Shown one piece after another: positions 27,317-36,940 of a DNA stretch of 64,000 bases. Position 1 is the stretch's first letter; the number at the start of each line of letters is the position of its first letter. Made by a program: the position numbers and the translations under genes. Source of the stretch: an uncultured Lachnospiraceae bacterium (GTDB taxonomy: Bacteria > Bacillota > Clostridia > Lachnospirales > Lachnospiraceae); NCBI GenBank assembly GCA_902766735.1, contig CACXEU010000039.1, positions 1 through 64,000 of the forward strand. Direction: 5' to 3'. The notes below the pieces were generated by a model. The model was given only the letters and a program-made list of their open reading frames with translations, had not been told where the DNA came from and did not search any database.

Positions 27317-28510
27317 TTATTTAACCTTTCTTTCATTTATCTCTAGTATTTCTTCTAAGTCTCTTATTATCTCTTCATTTTTCTTTTCGAAATCTTCTAC
27401 AACAATATTATCTTTTAATTGATCTATTATTTTTTTCTTACCAATTATCTCTCCTAATAATTGTGCAAGGTCATTTTCAGCAACCAAAAATCCATTTTTC
27501 CCTTGTTCAATTATTTCTCTTGCTCCCTCATTGTCGATTGAAACAACAGGTTGTCCTATTATTAAAGCTTCTAAAATAGCCATAGGGTACGCTTCTACTC
27601 TACTGGGTTGAACATAAATATCAGCCTTTTTCATATACGGATATGGATTACTACGATTCCCAATAAAAGAAAGATTGTTTTGCAAATTATCATTCTTCAC
27701 ATTCTCTTCTAATTTTTCTCTTTCAGGTCCATCTCCAACTATCCACCAGTGGAAATGAAAATAGCCTTCCTCTACTAATTTTTTACATGCTCCTACAGCA
27801 ATGTCCATTCCCTTTTCATATGAAATCCTACCTACCGAAACGATATTGGTGATATCGTTTTCAAATTTTTCATCAATTTTATTTTCAGCTTTTTTTCTAA
27901 TACCAGCAATATCCGCTATATTATTAATAATAATAACTTTATTAGCAAATCTTGGCTCACTTTTTTTAATCAAATTCGCTTGACTCTTTGATACAGCAAT
28001 AATTTTATCGCATTTTTTATATGCAATTTTGTCATGATATACATGCCGCATTGCGCCATGATGATAAAACATAATATATTTATCTGCCTTAATAGAACGA
28101 ATTGCTATTTCAGCTACTTCATCATTATAAATCAAAACTGCATCATACTTACAATTTTCCATCTCTCGCTTTATATATTTTATAAATAAATAGTTTTCAA
28201 TATATTTAATTACCGGAATAGTCCACATCATTTTGCGGTGTAAAAAAGATGGATTTATCGGTTCTTCTAACATATGAAATAATTTTTTATGTGTGTACAT
28301 TTTTTTAAATGAATATTTTTTTTCTCTATCAGCAATTATTATTTTACAATTACTATTAATCTCGTCTACACATCCCAAATATGCTTGACACACTAATAAT
28401 GTCACATCCATTTTTTCATAATCTAAATTATTTAACAAATTAGTAAGTGCTGTAGTAATACCACCATACCATAGAGATTTTGTGACAAACAGAATTTTTT
28501 TCTTTTCCAT
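27317..28510 (-). CDS. GT4 glycosyltransferase (paralogue of the one at 33719)
   Basis: The 397-residue protein has a GT-B fold, with N-terminal FVTKSLWYGGITTAL and the C-terminal GT4 signature VEAYPMAILEA. SVGRISYEKGMDIAV marks the start of the donor-binding domain. It is closely similar in order and sequence to the 33719-34891 product, including REKKYSF, RKMMW, FYHHGAMRHVYHD and IIAVSKSQANL. The DNA is noticeably AT-rich. It would transfer a sugar from a nucleotide donor to the lipid-linked repeat unit. The start has GAGGAAG upstream. Confidence 0.9.
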   Translation of the reverse strand: MEKKKILFVTKSLWYGGITTALTNLLNNLDYEKMDVTLLVCQAYLGCVDEINSNCKIIIADREKKYSFKKMYTHKKLFHMLEEPINPSFLHRKMMWTIPVIKYIENYLFIKYIKREMENCKYDAVLIYNDEVAEIAIRSIKADKYIMFYHHGAMRHVYHDKIAYKKCDKIIAVSKSQANLIKKSEPRFANKVIIINNIADIAGIRKKAENKIDEKFENDITNIVSVGRISYEKGMDIAVGACKKLVEEGYFHFHWWIVGDGPEREKLEENVKNDNLQNNLSFIGNRSNPYPYMKKADIYVQPSRVEAYPMAILEALIIGQPVVSIDNEGAREIIEQGKNGFLVAENDLAQLLGEIIGKKKIIDQLKDNIVVEDFEKKNEEIIRDLEEILEINERKVK

Positions 28511-28525
28511 TTCTTCTTCCTCATA

Positions 28526-29395
28526 TTATTTTCTTTCAAGCATATTTTTTCTTTTATACTTTAGAAAAATATTTTTTGTATAAGTAATATGCTTTAGATT
28601 AAAAATTATCATTTTTCCAATCCTTCTAAATATCGATGGCTCATATTCCAAAATAGAATCAAAATAATCAAATAATTCATTCTTTTCTATCCCAGTTTTT
28701 TCAAATTTTTTTAAATACATCCACTTCAATCTTTTCTCAGCATTATATATATCGCTTTTCCTAGTTTCAGTTAAACTAACATCATGAATTCTATAATCAT
28801 AAAGGCATAAATGTAATGGTTTTATTTGATGCTTCAGTGATATTCTTAACCAATATTCATAATCTTCAACTAAAAAGAAATCTGAGGAATATCCTCCTAT
28901 TTCATCTACAATTTTGTTTCTATACAAAAAACATGCGCCTACAATATTAGCAAATTTTAAACGTTCAGCTTCTAAAACAGATGTACTCCTAATTTTATGA
29001 CCCACTTGATCAATAACCTCATAATCACAATACACCATGTCAATTTCATCATTATTATTTAAAAAATTTACCATTTCCTCGATTGCATTTTTATGATACA
29101 AGTTATCATCTGAAGTCCATGTATAATAATCTCCACTTGCAATTTCAAAACCAATATTCAAAGAATTTGGTAATTTCATATTTTGTTTATTCTTAACATA
29201 TTTAATTCTATTGTCTTGTGCAGCATATTTTCTTATTATTTCTTCAGAAGAATCTGTGGAACAATCATTCACAATTATTAATTCATAGTTTTCATATGTT
29301 TGAAGCAAAATACTTTCAATTGCAATACTAAGATATTTTTCTCCGTTGTACACGGGCAATACTATTGATACTTTCTTTTTTTGTTTTTCAATCAT
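28526..29395 (-). CDS. GT2 glycosyltransferase
   Basis: The ATG at 29395 is preferred to the open frame's earlier start because GGGAGAG lies 5 bases upstream; the product is 289 residues. GT-A motifs are visible: SIVLPVYNGEKYL, VNDCSTDSSE and the metal-binding region TWTSDDN. A conserved EDYEYWLR catalytic segment follows. It adds one sugar to the growing repeat unit. The DNA is AT-rich like its neighbours. Confidence 0.9.
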   Translation of the reverse strand: MIEKQKKKVSIVLPVYNGEKYLSIAIESILLQTYENYELIIVNDCSTDSSEEIIRKYAAQDNRIKYVKNKQNMKLPNSLNIGFEIASGDYYTWTSDDNLYHKNAIEEMVNFLNNNDEIDMVYCDYEVIDQVGHKIRSTSVLEAERLKFANIVGACFLYRNKIVDEIGGYSSDFFLVEDYEYWLRISLKHQIKPLHLCLYDYRIHDVSLTETRKSDIYNAEKRLKWMYLKKFEKTGIEKNELFDYFDSILEYEPSIFRRIGKMIIFNLKHITYTKNIFLKYKRKNMLERK

Positions 29396-29445
29396 ATCTT
29401 CTCTCCCTACTAATACAATTCTCCTGCATTTCTGACAACACTTCA

Positions 29446-30318
29446 CTATTGTCTATTCAATTTTATGTATTGAATTAATTCTACTGCATCATCAGTATCA
29501 AATTTTCTACCAAACAATTTGTCCGATTCCAATATGCTTTTCAAATCCTTTTTAGTTAACTGATTCTTCCAATTATCCCAAGTTGTTAATCTCATCGCTG
29601 AACGATATTCATTTTTTAAATCATATACATTCTGATAATAATTTGAGTTATATACCAAAGTATGAAAAATAATTTCATCCCCACAAAATGTATGCTTATA
29701 CTGTTTACTTATTTTAGGATATTGTTCAACCAAATATCTTGCCAAATCATGCGTTATACTCCAATTAGCATATCCTTTTTTATATCGTTCCTCACTCATT
29801 TTTAATCTATTAACTCTTAATCGTCTTTGGATATCTAATAATTTTTGTCCAACTAATTTTTTGTGCTTTGAGAAGCGTTTTTCGCTTCTTGCATATTTAG
29901 TTTCAAAATGATAGTACTTTATTCTATCTAAATAATCTTTTGAATCACTTAAATCATATCCGATAAACTCTTTACCTTTATTTTTTTCAAAAAAAGAATG
30001 AATATAGTCTTGTGATTTTAAAGGAAATTCAACGCCCACAAGAAGATGGTAATAATCATGATATCCTGATTCTAAGGCTCTTTTTAACAACTCCACAACA
30101 CACTCAACTTGCGAAAAATGTCCCCAATATACTTTGATTCTTGGAACAATAACAATTTTTGCTTTTTTTATTTGCGACGTTAGCTCATCAATATTTTTAA
30201 TAATTGTTTTTTTGTCAATATGCAAATATATACTGTTTCTTTCATCATCCAAATCGTGAAGTATTTCCTTTAACACATCAAATCTGTGATGTGCCATTAT
30301 TAAATATGCAAATTTCAT
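29446..30318 (-). CDS. Core-2/I-branching-type glycosyltransferase (GT14-like)
   Basis: The 290-residue protein starts KFAYLIMAHHRFDVL and has YLHIDKK and SGSD-like pocket features of the Branch family, including HLLVGVEFPLK and a GDEIIFHTL motif near 215-223. Bacterial members of this family transfer GlcNAc or xylose in polysaccharide clusters. Its start overlaps the stop of the pyruvyl transferase gene (ATGA), a sign of coupled translation. Confidence 0.85.
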   Translation of the reverse strand: MKFAYLIMAHHRFDVLKEILHDLDDERNSIYLHIDKKTIIKNIDELTSQIKKAKIVIVPRIKVYWGHFSQVECVVELLKRALESGYHDYYHLLVGVEFPLKSQDYIHSFFEKNKGKEFIGYDLSDSKDYLDRIKYYHFETKYARSEKRFSKHKKLVGQKLLDIQRRLRVNRLKMSEERYKKGYANWSITHDLARYLVEQYPKISKQYKHTFCGDEIIFHTLVYNSNYYQNVYDLKNEYRSAMRLTTWDNWKNQLTKKDLKSILESDKLFGRKFDTDDAVELIQYIKLNRQ

Positions 30319-31424
30319 AATAATGCCTTCCCTATGTAGTTTTTTGAAATGGTTCTTTGTTCTTCCAACGCTTCGTTTATTCCATAATTGATATTTGAAT
30401 TATAATCTTTCATTTCATAATTAAACTCTGTTAAAATACGTTCTTTAATATTCAATAATTCAACTAACTCCTTCAATCTAACATCTAGATTCTCGTAGTT
30501 TTGATTCTTATCTAATAGCCAGAAATTTTTTTTAAATAAATAAGCAAAAATCACTCCATGAAAAGATTCCACATAACACTTATCCGCATAATACATCAAA
30601 TTCAAAAACGCTAATGGTCCTTCTTTCCTGCATAATTTGTAATTCCATTTTTTCAATTTTTTGTTTGTCCACTTTCTTGCATCAATTACATAAACTGGAG
30701 AATTCTCTTCTCTTGAGCGCTTTGATACTATTTCAAGAAGCGAATCATAGCAGTATGCCCACGAATAAAAAAATATGTACCTTCCTTTAACAATAGGCTC
30801 TCCCAACAATTTTTTCCAATTTTCTACATTAATAACTAACGTTGGGTCTAACACCTTCTCAACTTTTCGACTTAAAATATCCTCAAGGCATTTTTTCCCC
30901 TTTTCCTCGCGAACAGATAAATAATCATAATCCTCCAACCACTTTATTATGCTATTCGATTCAGAGCTTTCACGAATATCATGCCCACCTAAACTTGGAG
31001 CATATGCAATTTTTTTTTGTGTTGTCCAATACGAAAAAAAGGCAGGACTAAAATCAGCCATTTTTACATTCCATACTTGATCACTACCGGATACAATTAC
31101 ATCATATTTATCTTTAATCTTTGACAAATCTTCTGCATAATATTCTTCATTTCCCAAGTTCAGAAAGTGTTTTCTGAATCTTTTATACGCAACTATTTCA
31201 TTAAACATAAATTTATATCTAAAAATACTTTTAATTGTATTTCTTGGATGCTTAATACAAATATCATTTTTCTTTATCGGATCATACATCCTATGTGATT
31301 CTTCCGATGTGAAGTTAATAACTTCAACCTCTCCATATTCTTCTAGGATTTTTTTTAATGCGTAGCATTGTAACATCGACCCACAATTATTTGATGCTGA
31401 TAATGTAATTATACCTATTTTCAT
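30315..31424 (-). CDS. Polysaccharide pyruvyl transferase family protein
   Basis: The 369-residue protein starts KIGIITLSASNNCGSMLQ and has SGSDQVWN, YAPSLGG and VESFHGVIFAYL, all typical of the PS_pyruv_trans family. It would move a pyruvate ketal from phosphoenolpyruvate to a sugar of the repeat unit, giving negative charge. The start has AAGAGGATAAA upstream. No partner gene is needed. Confidence 0.88.
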   Translation of the reverse strand: MKIGIITLSASNNCGSMLQCYALKKILEEYGEVEVINFTSEESHRMYDPIKKNDICIKHPRNTIKSIFRYKFMFNEIVAYKRFRKHFLNLGNEEYYAEDLSKIKDKYDVIVSGSDQVWNVKMADFSPAFFSYWTTQKKIAYAPSLGGHDIRESSESNSIIKWLEDYDYLSVREEKGKKCLEDILSRKVEKVLDPTLVINVENWKKLLGEPIVKGRYIFFYSWAYCYDSLLEIVSKRSREENSPVYVIDARKWTNKKLKKWNYKLCRKEGPLAFLNLMYYADKCYVESFHGVIFAYLFKKNFWLLDKNQNYENLDVRLKELVELLNIKERILTEFNYEMKDYNSNINYGINEALEEQRTISKNYIGKALL

Positions 31425-31442
31425 TTTATCCTCTTTCTCTTA

Positions 31443-32738
31443 TTAACTAATTCTCTCAACAGACGGTAATTTAATCCTTCCCCAATATTGCGGCATCCAA
31501 TTTGTTCTGTTTTTTTCGTCTTCTACTATTTCAAAGTAGATTAGTTCTGTAGTTTCATCTAATCCTTTATGAGTTCCCATTTCATTCAAAATAAACACAG
31601 TTAATCTTAATGTATATGTTCCTTCTGCTAAATTTGAAATATCATATAATAACTCAACATCCTGTGTTTCACCTTTTTTTAAATTAATTAGTCTCTGAGA
31701 CTCTGACATACCAACATTTTCTCCAGATGGTGTTCTTATCTCTAATCTAATACGAAGACCATCTATTTTTTCTTTTCCTTCTATATTTATACAAAATTTC
31801 ATTTTTTCAGAGGAAAGAAAACGTGCAATTTTTTTATCAATAAATTCAAAACTATGGATATATACCATTGTCCCTCGATCAATTGTTGATCTTCGCTGTC
31901 CTTCAAAGTTATAATATCTTTTCAATTCTCCCATAGAGCTATCCAAATACATGGCTATTGCTTCTTGAACACCTCCGTTAAAAATCACCTTTCCTCTATC
32001 TAGAACAATACATTTATCACATAATTTTTTTATAGTTTCCATATTATGACTTACATAAAGAACTGTTCGTCCTTCCTTTTTTGCAACATCTCTCATCTTA
32101 TCAAGACATTTTTTCTGAAAGGCCATATCACCTACTGCCAATACTTCATCCATAATCATTATTTCACTATCAAGATGTGCTGCTACTGAGAATGCCAACT
32201 TTACATACATTCCGCTAGAATATCTTTTTACTGGAGTATCTATAAATTCTCGAACTTCTGAAAATTCAATAATGTCTTCCATCTTTGCATCTATCTCAGC
32301 CTTTGTCATTCCGAGAATTGCACCATTCATATATACATTTTCACGTCCAGTCATTTCTGGACTAAATCCTGTTCCAACTTCAAGCATTGATGCAATACGA
32401 CCATAAATATCAATTTCTCCTTCCGTAGGAGCTGTTACTCTTGAAAGAATTTTTAACAAGGTACTCTTTCCGGCACCATTTCCTCCAATGATACCAACTG
32501 CTTCTCCTTTGTAAATCGTCAAGTCAATTCCATTTAACGCCATAAATGTTTCACCATTACTACGCTGATCAACACCAATTTTTGTATTTGGATCTTCCTT
32601 TCCGCGTATACGTGCCCACCAGCTCTGCAAATCAGCCTGAAGTGTTCCTCCACCGATCTGACCTAATCGATATCTTTTTTTTACATTAGACATTTGAATC
32701 ATAACATTCTTATCTTTGTTTTGGTTTTCCATTTCCAA
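31443..32738 (-). CDS. ABC-2 polysaccharide exporter ATPase with Wzt-like C-terminal domain
   Basis: The 431-residue protein contains Walker A GGNGAGKST (85-93), signature YSSGMYVKLAF, and Walker B IMIMDEVLAVGD, like TagH and Wzt. Residues about 285-425 form an extra C-terminal domain rich in beta strands, as in Wzt proteins that recognise a terminal cap on the glycan. It powers export of a lipid-linked polysaccharide through the permease encoded just upstream in the operon. The first 30 or so residues form a flexible lead. Confidence 0.92.
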   Translation of the reverse strand: MEMENQNKDKNVMIQMSNVKKRYRLGQIGGGTLQADLQSWWARIRGKEDPNTKIGVDQRSNGETFMALNGIDLTIYKGEAVGIIGGNGAGKSTLLKILSRVTAPTEGEIDIYGRIASMLEVGTGFSPEMTGRENVYMNGAILGMTKAEIDAKMEDIIEFSEVREFIDTPVKRYSSGMYVKLAFSVAAHLDSEIMIMDEVLAVGDMAFQKKCLDKMRDVAKKEGRTVLYVSHNMETIKKLCDKCIVLDRGKVIFNGGVQEAIAMYLDSSMGELKRYYNFEGQRRSTIDRGTMVYIHSFEFIDKKIARFLSSEKMKFCINIEGKEKIDGLRIRLEIRTPSGENVGMSESQRLINLKKGETQDVELLYDISNLAEGTYTLRLTVFILNEMGTHKGLDETTELIYFEIVEDEKNRTNWMPQYWGRIKLPSVERIS

Positions 32739-32746
32739 ATTTACTC

Positions 32747-33616
32747 CTATACTGTATCCATAAATGTTCTTTCAACTTTGTTAAAGATAATAATTCCTAA
32801 CACTGCAATTACAATTGTCACAATTCCCGATATTCCTAGATAAAGTGGTTCTATTGTCCCCTGTCCTAGAATAGCATATCGAAATACTTCTACAGGAGCA
32901 CTTACCGGATTAACCAACATCAGTTTTCTAAGTGTTCCTTCACCTAATTGAGACAGAGGATATACTATTGGCGTTCCATACATCCATAATTGAACACCAA
33001 ATCCAACTAAAATAGCCAAATCTCTATATTTCGTGGTCAAACTGGAAATAATAATTCCAACCCCGAGACCTAATAATCCTAAATGAATTAAAATAACTGG
33101 AATAAGTAACCACGCCCACCAATTCGGTTGTACTTCGCCTTTAATCATATAAAAAATTAAAAATGCAATGACCATGGTCATCTGAACACCAAATTGAATA
33201 ATCGCAGATAAAACATTCGATAACGGTGTTGTTAACCTTGGAAAATATACTTTCCCAAATACATTCGCATTAGCTGTAAAAGCACTAGCATTTTGCGTAA
33301 CACTCGTAGAAAAGAAAATCCAAATGGCATTACTACATAGATAAAAAAGAATCTTTGGAACTCCTTCTGTTCCTATTCCCGCAACTCCACCAAAAACAAT
33401 TGTATAAATAATACTGGTTATAAATGGATTCAAAAAAATCCAAGCAGATCCTAAAATGGTCTGCTTATACTTCACTACAAATGAGCGTTTAGTAAATAAC
33501 CAAATCAAATCTCTATATCGTAGCACTTCTCTCAATTTCAAATCAAACAGTTTATGTTTAGATGAAATATGTATATGAAATGCTGATGATTTTTCAGCCA
33601 CATTTTCCTGATTCAT
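32747..33616 (-). CDS. ABC-2 polysaccharide exporter permease (Wzm/TagG-like)
   Basis: The preferred start is the ATG at 33616, giving 289 residues; an earlier start would add 21. About six membrane helices follow the N-terminal motif LKLREVLRYRDLIWLFTKR. QTILGSAWIFLNPF and MYGTPIVYPLSQ are characteristic of the family. It pairs with the ATPase gene 8 bases downstream. The presence of an ABC-2 exporter next to an EpsG-type polymerase is unusual (see findings). Confidence 0.92.
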   Translation of the reverse strand: MNQENVAEKSSAFHIHISSKHKLFDLKLREVLRYRDLIWLFTKRSFVVKYKQTILGSAWIFLNPFITSIIYTIVFGGVAGIGTEGVPKILFYLCSNAIWIFFSTSVTQNASAFTANANVFGKVYFPRLTTPLSNVLSAIIQFGVQMTMVIAFLIFYMIKGEVQPNWWAWLLIPVILIHLGLLGLGVGIIISSLTTKYRDLAILVGFGVQLWMYGTPIVYPLSQLGEGTLRKLMLVNPVSAPVEVFRYAILGQGTIEPLYLGISGIVTIVIAVLGIIIFNKVERTFMDTV

Positions 33617-33718
33617 TTTCTCATTATTCCTTTCATCTTGTTTTTTTGTTGCAAAAAACCATTGAAAATTATAACACACTAGAACTTCAAATTCTATATT
33701 GGTGAATAGTACTTTAAA

Positions 33719-34891
33719 CTACAATATCCTTTCAATTTCAAATATTTGCTCACCGTTTTTTTCTTCAAAATTTATCACTTGTACATTTTCTTTTAGTCTT
33801 TTGAGTATTTCATAGTTATCTAACAAATATGCTATCTGACGTTCGATATATGTCCCATTCAATTCACACAGAAAGCCGGTTATACCGCTGTCAATTATTT
33901 CTCTTGCCCCATTGTTATTCGTAGACACAATCACTTTTCCTAGCACCTGTGCTTCCAATAAAGTCATCGGATATCCTTCAAAACGACTCGGCTGGACATA
34001 CAAATCAGCTTTCTTTATATATGGATATGGATTCTCTTTCATCCCTACTAGTTTTACATACTGCTGCATATTTGTTTCCTCCACAGTTCTTCTTACTTCA
34101 TCCATTGCAGGACCATCTCCAATAATCCACCATTGAATGTTTTGATGCCCATCTTCTATGAGTTTGGAACATACCTTTACTGCGATATCCATTCCTTTTT
34201 CGTGTGAGACCCTTCCCACAGAGACAACGTTAAACTTATCACTGTCATACTTCTCTTCGATTGGTTCCTCTGCTTTTCTTCGAATTCCTTCCACATCAGT
34301 TAAATTGTGAATTGTAATAATTTTGTCTTTTGCCTGTGGAACAAACTCCTTTAGTGCTTCTGCCTGATTGGAAGATACGGCAATAATCTTTTCACATTTC
34401 CTATATCCAATTCGATCATGATAAACATGCCTCATAACACCATGATGATAGTACATCAAGTACTTATTCGCTTTGATTGCTCTAATAGCAGTTTCAGCTA
34501 CCACATCACTATAAATAACAGCAGTGTCAAAAAACTCCTTTTTCATCATTTTTCGAATATATCGAATATACAGTCTATTTTCTGTCCATTTAATTAACGG
34601 CACAGACCACATCATTATACGATGTAATTTTGATGGATTTTCTGTTTTTTCTGTCAAATGATATAATTTTTTATATTTATATTCTTTTTCGAAAGAATAC
34701 TTTTTTTCTCTATCAACTATAATAACTCTGCACTTAGGATGTATTTGTTCTAACATATCAAGTTCAGCCCGAAGGACCAGTAATGTTACATCAAACCGTT
34801 CATAATCAAAATGATTTAGTAGATTTACTAAGGCTGTTTCGATTCCACCAATCCAAAGTGCCTTCGTTACGAAAATAATTTTCTTCTTCAT
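33719..34891 (-). CDS. GT4 glycosyltransferase (paralogue of the one at 27317)
   Basis: The 390-residue protein has a GT-B fold with N-terminal FVTKALWIGGIETAL, the donor-domain start SVGRVSHEKGMDIAV and the C-terminal RFEGYPMTLLEA signature. It shares order and many motifs with the 27317-28510 product, including REKKYSF, MMWSVPLIKW and YYHHGVMRHVYHD. The two probably arose by duplication and now transfer the same or similar sugars. The start overlaps the GT8-like gene by 4 bases. Confidence 0.9.
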   Translation of the reverse strand: MKKKIIFVTKALWIGGIETALVNLLNHFDYERFDVTLLVLRAELDMLEQIHPKCRVIIVDREKKYSFEKEYKYKKLYHLTEKTENPSKLHRIMMWSVPLIKWTENRLYIRYIRKMMKKEFFDTAVIYSDVVAETAIRAIKANKYLMYYHHGVMRHVYHDRIGYRKCEKIIAVSSNQAEALKEFVPQAKDKIITIHNLTDVEGIRRKAEEPIEEKYDSDKFNVVSVGRVSHEKGMDIAVKVCSKLIEDGHQNIQWWIIGDGPAMDEVRRTVEETNMQQYVKLVGMKENPYPYIKKADLYVQPSRFEGYPMTLLEAQVLGKVIVSTNNNGAREIIDSGITGFLCELNGTYIERQIAYLLDNYEILKRLKENVQVINFEEKNGEQIFEIERIL

Positions 34892-35793
34892 TTTATTTTT
34901 AAAGTCCTTTTGATTTTATTCTTCACTCTCTGTAAGAACTGTTTACGCTTCTCTTTTCGGATTAGACTGTCATATTTTCTTTTACACTGCTCAATATTTC
35001 TATCTTGATTAGAGTTATCTCCTTCTAAGATATCAAGTAATTCGCATTGTCGTTTATATTCTAATTCTCTTGTGAATCGTGTTCCCCAGTGAAGAAGAAT
35101 GGTATTAATATTCTTCTCTCTAATTCGAGCTAGTCCTTTCGTAATATCAATGTCCATTCCATCAACTGCTTCCCAGTAGCAAAAAATCATATTGCTTCGA
35201 AAAGTTTCTGGATGACAATGATTGATTGCCATAGACAATGCGATTAATGGCTCGTCGCCAGGGGTAGCAAACTTTCCTTTAAATTTAAATTTCGAATAAT
35301 CTAAAACAAGATTTCTAGCATCCTCAAACACTTTTTTCGTTTGTTCTGTCTTTCTCATATAATAAATCCCACCATGAAGTCCTACCACATATGATACTTT
35401 TGACTTTAAATCTCCTAGATTTTCATATTCAAACCATCCCGTTTTATCATCTAACGGAAGTACTCGTCCAAAACATGAAAAATCATCAGCCTGTTCAAAG
35501 CAAGAAAAAATCTGGTTTAAATCTCCATATGCCAGACAATCCGCATCAATAAAAACAGTCTCATCATAAGGCAAATATTCCGCAAGACTTAATTTATCTA
35601 AGTAGGAATTTGTTGCGCCCTTTTCAAAGATTAAAACATCATCAAAATCTTTTGTATATTCATTTTCTCTATCACACAAAATCGCAAACGGTAATGGTTC
35701 TTTGCAAAAAAACTTATAAGAACGAAAAAGATTATATGCCAAACAATAATATTCTTCTTTTCCGGTTGCAATTGTAATAAAGCCCTTTTTCAT
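34888..35793 (-). CDS. GT8-like nucleotide-sugar glycosyltransferase
   Basis: The 301-residue protein begins KGFITIATGKEEYYCLAYNL and carries the metal-binding FIDADCLAYGD motif near 101-111. VVGLHGGIYYMRK follows. This is the layout of GT8 and related retaining GT-A enzymes. The tail is basic (KKQFLQRVKNKIKRTL), likely for membrane contact. It has no obvious signal peptide. Confidence 0.75.
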   Translation of the reverse strand: MKKGFITIATGKEEYYCLAYNLFRSYKFFCKEPLPFAILCDRENEYTKDFDDVLIFEKGATNSYLDKLSLAEYLPYDETVFIDADCLAYGDLNQIFSCFEQADDFSCFGRVLPLDDKTGWFEYENLGDLKSKVSYVVGLHGGIYYMRKTEQTKKVFEDARNLVLDYSKFKFKGKFATPGDEPLIALSMAINHCHPETFRSNMIFCYWEAVDGMDIDITKGLARIREKNINTILLHWGTRFTRELEYKRQCELLDILEGDNSNQDRNIEQCKRKYDSLIRKEKRKQFLQRVKNKIKRTLKIK

Positions 35794-35819
35794 GTGCCTA
35801 TAAACCTTTCTATCATCCT

Positions 35820-36920
35820 TTAGATTGCGTCATATATTTTTATTATTTCATTAATCCACCGGTCAATTCCATATTTGTCAACAATTTCCTGCGAATTTGA
35901 CTTACATCTTCCACATTCCAATGCTTTCAATATAGCCTTCGAACACTCATCAACACTTTCTGTCGGGTAGAAAAAACTATTCGTATATTCGCTTGCCCAC
36001 TTTGTTCCTGCAATATCACTTACGATAACTGGTGTATTTTGAGAGATTGCTTCCAACAATCCATAGGAAAATGCTTCCCTTCTACTTGCCGAAATATATG
36101 CATCTATAGCCCTGTGTACAGCAAACATATCCTCTTGACTTTCAAAATATTTAATCCATTTTTCTTGATAGTCAATTCCTGTCTCAGATTCTATAAATTG
36201 TTTTGTCAATTCGCCCGGTTCAGAGCCAATACCTATAATACCTAGACATATGGTAGCATTTGTTTCTCTACATTTTTTTATCGCCTGTAGTGCGATATCT
36301 AATCCTTTTCTCTTCAAGTCCCATCCTAAAAGCAATACAACTTTTTCATCTGGCTTAATTGCTAATTGTTTTCTACACTCTTCTCTAGAAATTGATTTTT
36401 CTACATTTCTCTCGAGGGTCAATCCATTTGGTACATACCATTTCTTTTTCAAAAACCAGTATGAACTGTTCTTTCTTTTCATTACTGAAACTACACTTAT
36501 CCCTTTTATTCGATATAGAACAGAACGCAACACCGAGCTAAAATATTGCCTTACAATATTGGGTTCTACTGAAAAATCCATATGGTCATGTAAAACCACC
36601 TTAACTCTGCCTAATTCTTTTCTATTGAATACAATAGAATGATGGAACAAGCCAAAATGACAGTGAATCAGGTCAATTTCGTATTTCTGTATTAACGATT
36701 GTAATACCTGAAGTTCACTTTTCGATTCATTATATTCGATATCTAAACAAACCACTTGAAACCCTTCATTTTCAATCCATAAGACCCAATTTTTCCATTT
36801 TGGGAAAACAAAAATCACCATATTCCCGCGTTCACGAATCATTCTCGATAAGGCTACTAGCGACGCAATAAAATTTCCACTTTGTGGTGCACTATAATCC
36901 GCTGCAATTAATATGTTCAT
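35820..36920 (-). CDS. GT4 glycosyltransferase
   Basis: The 366-residue protein has a GT-B fold with N-terminal ILIAADYSAPQSGNF, a donor-domain motif LLGWDLKRKGLDIAL and the signature ASRREAFSYGLLEAI. Its DLIHCHFGLFHHS segment is unlike the paralogous pair, so it belongs to another GT4 branch. Donor and acceptor are unknown. Confidence 0.88.
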   Translation of the reverse strand: MNILIAADYSAPQSGNFIASLVALSRMIRERGNMVIFVFPKWKNWVLWIENEGFQVVCLDIEYNESKSELQVLQSLIQKYEIDLIHCHFGLFHHSIVFNRKELGRVKVVLHDHMDFSVEPNIVRQYFSSVLRSVLYRIKGISVVSVMKRKNSSYWFLKKKWYVPNGLTLERNVEKSISREECRKQLAIKPDEKVVLLLGWDLKRKGLDIALQAIKKCRETNATICLGIIGIGSEPGELTKQFIESETGIDYQEKWIKYFESQEDMFAVHRAIDAYISASRREAFSYGLLEAISQNTPVIVSDIAGTKWASEYTNSFFYPTESVDECSKAILKALECGRCKSNSQEIVDKYGIDRWINEIIKIYDAI

Positions 36921-36940
36921 ATTTTCTCCAATGCATTATT

